Positions 59,896 through 64,000 of a stretch of 64,000 bases of DNA are shown here, piece by piece. Position 1 is the stretch's first letter; each line of letters starts with the position of its first letter. This DNA is from Alphaproteobacteria bacterium (GTDB taxonomy: Bacteria > Pseudomonadota > Alphaproteobacteria > Micropepsales > Micropepsaceae): NCBI GenBank assembly GCA_017308475.1, contig JAFKEU010000005.1:434001-498000 (forward strand), read 5' to 3'. Position numbers and translations under genes: made by a program. Below the pieces are notes generated by a model. That model was not told the origin of the DNA. It was given only the letters and a program-made list of their open reading frames with translations, and made no database searches.

Positions 59896-62534
59896 CACGC
59901 ACCACCTGTCCCTATTGCGGCGTCGGTTGCGGCGTTCAGGTGGTGGATGGCATACCGCGGGGCGATGCCGCCCATCCTGCCAATTTCGGACGGCTGTGCT
60001 CCAAGGGGGCGGCACTGGGTGAGACGCTCGACCTGCCCGGCCGGCTGACCACTCCAGTTCTACATGGTCGCGCGGCGGAATGGGGCGAAGCGCTGGATTT
60101 CATCGCGGCCGAATTTGCGCAGATTCGCAAAACCCACGGTCCGGAGGCAATTGCATTTTATGTCTCGGGCCAGTTCCTGACGGAAGACTATTACGTCGCC
60201 AACAAGCTGATGAAGGGTTTTATCGGCGCAGGCAATATCGACACGAACTCGCGACTGTGCATGGCCTCATCGGTGGCGGGCCATGTGCGCGCCTTCGGCG
60301 AGGACGTGGTGCCTGGCTGCTATGAGGACCTGGAAGAGGCCGATCTTGTCGTGCAGGTCGGCAGCAACATGGCCTGGTGCCACCCGGTGCTCTATCAGCG
60401 GCTGATCGCAGCGCGCGCGAAGCGCGGCACAAAAACCGTCACCATCGATCCGCGCCGCACTGCCACGGCGGAAAGTGCCGATCTGCATCTGGCGATTGCA
60501 CCGGGCGGCGATGTGGCGCTGTGGAACGGCATGCTCGCCCATCTTGCCGATCATGACCTGCTGGATCGGGACTGGACTGCCCGTCATGTGACCGGTCTGG
60601 AGGAAAGCGTGGCCGCCGCCCGCGCCGCTGCGCCTTCGCTGGATTTTGTCGCCGCCGCCACGGGCTTGCGCGCCGGGGACGTGCGCCGCTTCTATGAAAT
60701 GTTCGCGGCGACCGAGCGGGTGGTGACGGTCTATTCCCAGGGTGTGAACCAGTCCGTCGTAGGCACGGACAAGGTCAATTCCATTCTCAATTGCCACCTT
60801 GCCATGGGCCGCATCGGTCGCCCGGGCATGGGTCCTTTTTCGCTGACCGGCCAGCCCAACGCGATGGGTGGGCGCGAAGTGGGCGGCTTGGCCAACCAGC
60901 TTGCCGCCCATATGGGCTTTACCCGCACCGACATCGAGCGGGTTGGGCGCTTCTGGAACAGCCCGGCCATGGCATCAAAACCGGGCCTGAAGGCCGTGGA
61001 CCTGTTCGAAGCCGTCGGCGATGGGCGCGTGAAAGCGATATGGATCGCCGCCACCAATCCCGCCGATTCCATGCCGCGCGCAGGACAGGTGCGCGAGGCG
61101 CTGAAGAAATGCCCGCTGGTGATCGTGGCCGATGCCTGGCACACCGACACCAGCGCGCTGGCCGATGTGGTTCTGCCCGCTGCAAGCTGGGCCGAGAAGG
61201 ACGGCACCGTCACCAATTCCGAACGCCGCATCTCGCGCCAGCGCGCCTTCCGCGCCGCTCCCGGCCAGGCGCGCCCCGACTGGTGGATGTTCGCCGAGGT
61301 GGCACGGCGCATGGGGTGGGATGACGCATTTGGCTGGCGCGGCCCCGCCGACATTTTCCGCGAGCACGCCGCCCTGTCCGCCTTCGAGAATGAAGGCGCG
61401 CGGCTGTTCGATCTCGGCGCCCTGGCCGATATCGACGATGCCGCCTATGACGCACTGGCACCGCTGCAATGGCCGGCGCGTCGCTTCGGCCAGGAAGGAT
61501 CGCGCCTTTTTGCCCGCGGCGGATTTCCCACGCCGGACGGCCGGGCACGCATGCTGCCCATTTCGCCGTGCGCACAACCAACGGCGGCAGAATTTCCCCT
61601 GACCCTCAACACCGGGCGAATGCGTGACCAGTGGCACACCATGACCCGCACCGGCCGCGTCGCCCGGCTGATGACCCATGCGGATGCCCCCACCTTGTCG
61701 CTGCATCCGCGCGATGCGGCCGCGCACGCAATCAAGGACGGCGCACTGGTGCGGATCGAAAGCGCCCACGGCCGCTCAGTGATCCGCGCGGCCATCGACG
61801 ATGGCGTGCGGCCCGGCACCGTCTTTGCGCCGATGCACTGGACCGACCAGTTTTCCTCCTCCGGTCCTATCGACGGTCTGGTGCACGCCCTGACCGATCC
61901 GATTTCCGGCCAGCCCGACCTCAAGGCCACGCCCGTTCGCATCAGTGCCATTGTCGAATGCTGGCGCGGCACGCTGATACGGCTGGACGATGCCGATCCG
62001 CCGTTCGGTGCCGCCGCCTGGTGGGCAAAGGCGCCGCTGGAAACCGGCGCCGGCTTCGCGCTGGCGGGTTGGAAGCCGCTGTCGGAGGAAATCGATGCCG
62101 AGCCGGTGCTGCGGCGCCTGCTGGGGATTTCCGCCGAAGCCGAATTGCTGACCTATTCCGATCCCCGCAGGGCGGTCTTCCGCTATGCTGGAATTGTCCT
62201 GGGCCGGCTGACGGCGTGCCTGTTCCTGGGCGCGCCAGGTGCAGACCTGACAGGCATCGAACAGGCAAAGCCGCTCTTGGGCCGGGAACTGTCCGCCGCC
62301 GAACGCATGGCGCTTCTGGCCGGCATTTCCGCACACGGCGCTGCGCCTGCTGGCCGCATCATCTGCGCCTGTTTCTCTGTCAGCGAAGGCAAAATCACCG
62401 CCGCGATCCGCGATGACGGCCTGGCAAGCCCTGCCCAGATTGGCGCGGCGCTGAAGGCGGGCACCAATTGCGGCTCCTGCATTCCCGAAATCCGCAAGCT
62501 GATCGGCGCGCAGTCGCCGGTCCTGGTGAGTTGA
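59892..62534 (+). CDS. nasA: assimilatory nitrate reductase catalytic subunit
   Basis: An 880-aa molybdopterin oxidoreductase reducing nitrate to nitrite. The N-terminus starts directly with the 4Fe-4S motif TCPYCGVGCGV; then SRLCMASSVAGH with the likely Mo-ligand Cys, VYSQGVNQSVVGTDKVNSILNCHLAMGRIGRPGMGPFSLTGQPNAMGGREVGG, and a C-terminal BFD-like domain with CACFSVSEGKI...NCGSC (residues about 830-870). GTG start, coupled to nirD. Cytoplasmic, since no Tat signal is present; electrons probably come from NADH through a separate reductase or the BFD cluster. Confidence 0.94.
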   Translation: MTRTTCPYCGVGCGVQVVDGIPRGDAAHPANFGRLCSKGAALGETLDLPGRLTTPVLHGRAAEWGEALDFIAAEFAQIRKTHGPEAIAFYVSGQFLTEDYYVANKLMKGFIGAGNIDTNSRLCMASSVAGHVRAFGEDVVPGCYEDLEEADLVVQVGSNMAWCHPVLYQRLIAARAKRGTKTVTIDPRRTATAESADLHLAIAPGGDVALWNGMLAHLADHDLLDRDWTARHVTGLEESVAAARAAAPSLDFVAAATGLRAGDVRRFYEMFAATERVVTVYSQGVNQSVVGTDKVNSILNCHLAMGRIGRPGMGPFSLTGQPNAMGGREVGGLANQLAAHMGFTRTDIERVGRFWNSPAMASKPGLKAVDLFEAVGDGRVKAIWIAATNPADSMPRAGQVREALKKCPLVIVADAWHTDTSALADVVLPAASWAEKDGTVTNSERRISRQRAFRAAPGQARPDWWMFAEVARRMGWDDAFGWRGPADIFREHAALSAFENEGARLFDLGALADIDDAAYDALAPLQWPARRFGQEGSRLFARGGFPTPDGRARMLPISPCAQPTAAEFPLTLNTGRMRDQWHTMTRTGRVARLMTHADAPTLSLHPRDAAAHAIKDGALVRIESAHGRSVIRAAIDDGVRPGTVFAPMHWTDQFSSSGPIDGLVHALTDPISGQPDLKATPVRISAIVECWRGTLIRLDDADPPFGAAAWWAKAPLETGAGFALAGWKPLSEEIDAEPVLRRLLGISAEAELLTYSDPRRAVFRYAGIVLGRLTACLFLGAPGADLTGIEQAKPLLGRELSAAERMALLAGISAHGAAPAGRIICACFSVSEGKITAAIRDDGLASPAQIGAALKAGTNCGSCIPEIRKLIGAQSPVLVS

Positions 62535-63347
62535 ATGGCGAAGCTGCACGGCCTGACCGTTCTGGTGCCGGAAAGCCGCGAGCTGGATCTGTTCGCGGCC
62601 ATGCTGGAGGCCGAAGGCGCGGCTCCTCTACGTTGCCCGCTGGTTCAGATCATGGACCTCGACGATACCGGAGCGGCGCAGACCTGGCTCGAACAGGCCA
62701 TTGCGGGCACCTTTCAGGACATCATCTGGCTGACCGGCGAGGGTTTGCGCCGCCTGCTGCCCATCGCCGAACAGATGGGCAGGCGCGAAGATTTCATTTC
62801 CGCCCTGTCCGGGGCGCGCAACATCACGCGCGGCCCAAAACCGGCCCGTGCTCTGCGCGAGTTGGGCCTGGCTTCAGGGTTGGCCGCCCAGACCCCGACC
62901 TCGCAAGGCGTGCTGGACGCGCTGGCCGGCGAAGACCTGAAAAGACGCGCCATCGGCGTGCAGCTCTATCCCGGCGACGGCGCCATTGCCCTGCCGGCGC
63001 AGCTTCGCGCCCGCGGGGCATGCGTCTGGCCGGTTACGCCTTATCGCTATGCCTCGCAGGCGCAGAACGACACCGTCGCCGCCAAAATTCGCAAGTTGGC
63101 TGATGGCGATATCGGCCTGATCGTTTTCACCGCCACGCCACAGATCGAGCGGCTGTTCGACGTGGCGGAGAAGACCGGCCTCAGGGCCGCGCTCGCCGCG
63201 GCGCTGACTCGCACGCCCATCGCCGTGATCGGCCCGGTCGCCGAAGACATGCTGCGCCGCCATGGCATTACGCCGGCGTTACGCCCCGAATCCAGCTTTC
63301 ACCTGAAGCCGCTTGTTCGTGCGATCATCGCCTGGAGGAACGCATGA
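62535..63347 (+). CDS. uroporphyrinogen-III synthase-like protein (HemD domain)
   Basis: A 270-aa protein with the alternating two-lobe HemD fold (LTVLVPESRELDLFAAMLEAEGA, DIIWLTGEGLRRLL, IGLIVFTATPQIERLFDVAEKTGL, PIAVIGPVAEDMLRRHGI). In this setting it would supply uroporphyrinogen III for siroheme of NirB. The ATG directly follows the nasA stop. The siroheme methyltransferase gene is not in the window. A regulatory role, as for some HemD-like proteins in nitrate operons, is an alternative. Confidence 0.85.
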   Translation: MAKLHGLTVLVPESRELDLFAAMLEAEGAAPLRCPLVQIMDLDDTGAAQTWLEQAIAGTFQDIIWLTGEGLRRLLPIAEQMGRREDFISALSGARNITRGPKPARALRELGLASGLAAQTPTSQGVLDALAGEDLKRRAIGVQLYPGDGAIALPAQLRARGACVWPVTPYRYASQAQNDTVAAKIRKLADGDIGLIVFTATPQIERLFDVAEKTGLRAALAAALTRTPIAVIGPVAEDMLRRHGITPALRPESSFHLKPLVRAIIAWRNA

Positions 63348-63348
63348 A

Positions 63349-63453
63349 TGCCGCCTTGCCGGCAACCGCACGCGGCTGACCTGGCCGAACGGCAACTACA
63401 TCCAATATACCCATGATGCCCTGAACCGGATGAAGCAGGTCCAGCAGAACGGT
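63349..63453 (+). pseudogene. Rhs/YD-repeat fragment
   Basis: Reads CRLAGNRTRLTWPNGNY then IQYTHDALNRMKQVQQNG, about 35 codons, which is a YD repeat of Rhs-type polymorphic toxin or wall-associated proteins. It begins one base after the hemD-like stop with no start, signal or rest of the protein, so it is a relic. Confidence 0.6.
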
Positions 63454-63510
63454 AATACGGGTAATACGGTGACATGCGCAGCGACGGGGCCGTGCGTTCT
63501 GCCCGCGTGC

Positions 63511-63540
63511 TGGACAGGCCGGTGGTGGACAGGCCGGTGG
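63511..63540. repeat. 15-base tandem repeat, two perfect units
   Basis: TGGACAGGCCGGTGG repeated twice, then the first seven bases (TGGACAA) with a change begin the dispersed 40-base sequence. Confidence 0.8.
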
Positions 63541-63580
63541 TGGACAAGGGGGAGGGGTGGAAAATTTCGCCCCCAAACGG
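63541..63580. repeat. dispersed 40-base repeat (second copy)
   Basis: Aligns with 35032-35072 as TGGACAA-GGGGG-AGGGGTG-GAAAAT-TTCGCCC-AAACGG with a few indels and substitutions. Both copies are intergenic. Confidence 0.6.
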
Positions 63581-63755
63581 CCGCCCATCTTGCGGCTTTC
63601 GTCCCGGCCGGACGGCGGATATCCGGACGGGGACAGCCGGCGAATATCGGCTGCGGCTCTCAGCGCCCCCTGGCGACGAAGCGTCGTGAATATAGGGTGG
63701 GAACGTTCACCGTCTTAAACACCGTCTTTCTAGAACGGCCAGACTGGCTAAGTCC

Positions 63756-63832
63756 TGGCGCGCCCGAAAGGATTCGAACCTCTGACCCCCAGATTCGTAG
63801 TCTGGTGCTCTATCCAGCTGAGCTACGGGCGC
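63756..63832 (-). tRNA. tRNA-Arg(ACG)
   Basis: Read on the minus strand: acceptor GCGCCCG/CGGGCGC, D-loop CAGCTGGAT, anticodon stem CCAGA-CTACGAA-TCTGG with anticodon ACG, T-arm GAGGTTCGAATCCTT, and an encoded CCA end (63756-63758). The body without CCA is 63759-63832. Confidence 0.95.
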
Positions 63833-64000
63833 GTTTGGAGGGCGCGAACCTATTGATGTGCCCTCCCAAAGGCAAGGACTTACCGTGGGGAGGCCTTTGG
63901 CGGCCCTTCTTTGCCCTCCAAGTCCCCGTAAAATCGTAAAATTCTCCCCGGAAGCGGCATACTGCTCCCTTGTCCCTGCCCGCTGCGCTGGTTAAGACTT
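63833..64000. other. right end, no gene recognised
   Basis: No supported gene or element. The sequence upstream of the tRNA on the minus strand should hold its promoter, but no clear box stands out. Confidence 0.5.

Larger units (their letters stand above)
63348..63755. other. 408-base region of relic and repeats
   Basis: Apart from the YD relic it carries two perfect copies of a 15-base unit TGGACAGGCCGGTGG (63511-63540) and a 40-base stretch (63541-63580) that also occurs near 35 kb. The ORF spanning it has low-complexity composition and is not credible. Confidence 0.6.

Noticed and set aside
63511-63540. CRISPR-like repeats
   Set aside because: Only two units, no spacers and no cas genes; simple tandem repeat.

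Overview
The window is GC-rich, densely coded DNA from an alphaproteobacterium. The evidence is the cytochrome c (CycM type) / kdsB / pheA neighbourhood, the small 4.5S-type SRP RNA next to dnaX-recR, a complete Tad/Cpa pilus locus with CtrA-like TTAA-N7-TTAA boxes, large TonB-dependent receptors of the Xanthomonas/Caulobacter type, and GTG/TTG starts. It resembles the Caulobacterales or Micropepsales (Rhizomicrobium-like), but the genus cannot be fixed from the sequence. It looks chromosomal; there is no insertion sequence, phage or CRISPR.

Layout. 1-8.3 kb holds housekeeping genes: a UbiH-family hydroxylase, a 46-aa ORF antisense to its stop, two small membrane proteins, zapE, a DUF1330 protein, asd, two secreted unknowns, an OmpA-type porin with a long polyproline linker, and tesB. 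8.4-24.3 kb is the pilus region: two TadE-like minor pilins, a vWA TadG-like protein, a sterol-desaturase-family enzyme, a short secretin-N-domain protein, the Flp pilin, cpaA-B-C-D-E-F, tadB, tadC and a TadD-like TPR lipid-free secreted protein. A DUF2726 gene of lower GC interrupts the end. 24.5-31.9 kb carries a TAXI-type binding protein, a GST, an M17 aminopeptidase, an NlpC/P60 hydrolase and an FtsX/MacB permease with a sigma-54-like promoter and two palindromic upstream sites. 32-38.7 kb is a conserved core: cytochrome c, kdsB, a duplicated pheA head, pheA, nudC, SRP RNA (plus a partial second copy), dnaX and recR.

38.7-43.6 kb is a sigma factor / FecR / STN-TonB receptor surface-signalling unit. 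A PPi-type phosphofructokinase follows. 45.5-53.7 kb looks like a catabolic unit: a TonB receptor, two Tat-exported beta-propeller proteins, an IclR regulator, 4-hydroxy-2-oxovalerate aldolase and acylating acetaldehyde dehydrogenase. A shared palindrome CTCTCA-N5-TGAGAG precedes both the receptor and the dehydrogenase-aldolase operon. 53.9-63.3 kb is a full assimilatory nitrate locus in one direction: nasT, nasS, nitrate transporter, nirB, nirD, nasA and a HemD-like gene. The end carries an Rhs/YD-repeat relic, short repeats and tRNA-Arg(ACG).

The best candidates for undescribed biology are the regulatory and repeat signals: the sigma-54 control region of the permease, the orphan IclR/TonB/propeller catabolic unit, the pheA head duplication, the SRP RNA partial copy, and a palindromic element read in frame inside dnaX.
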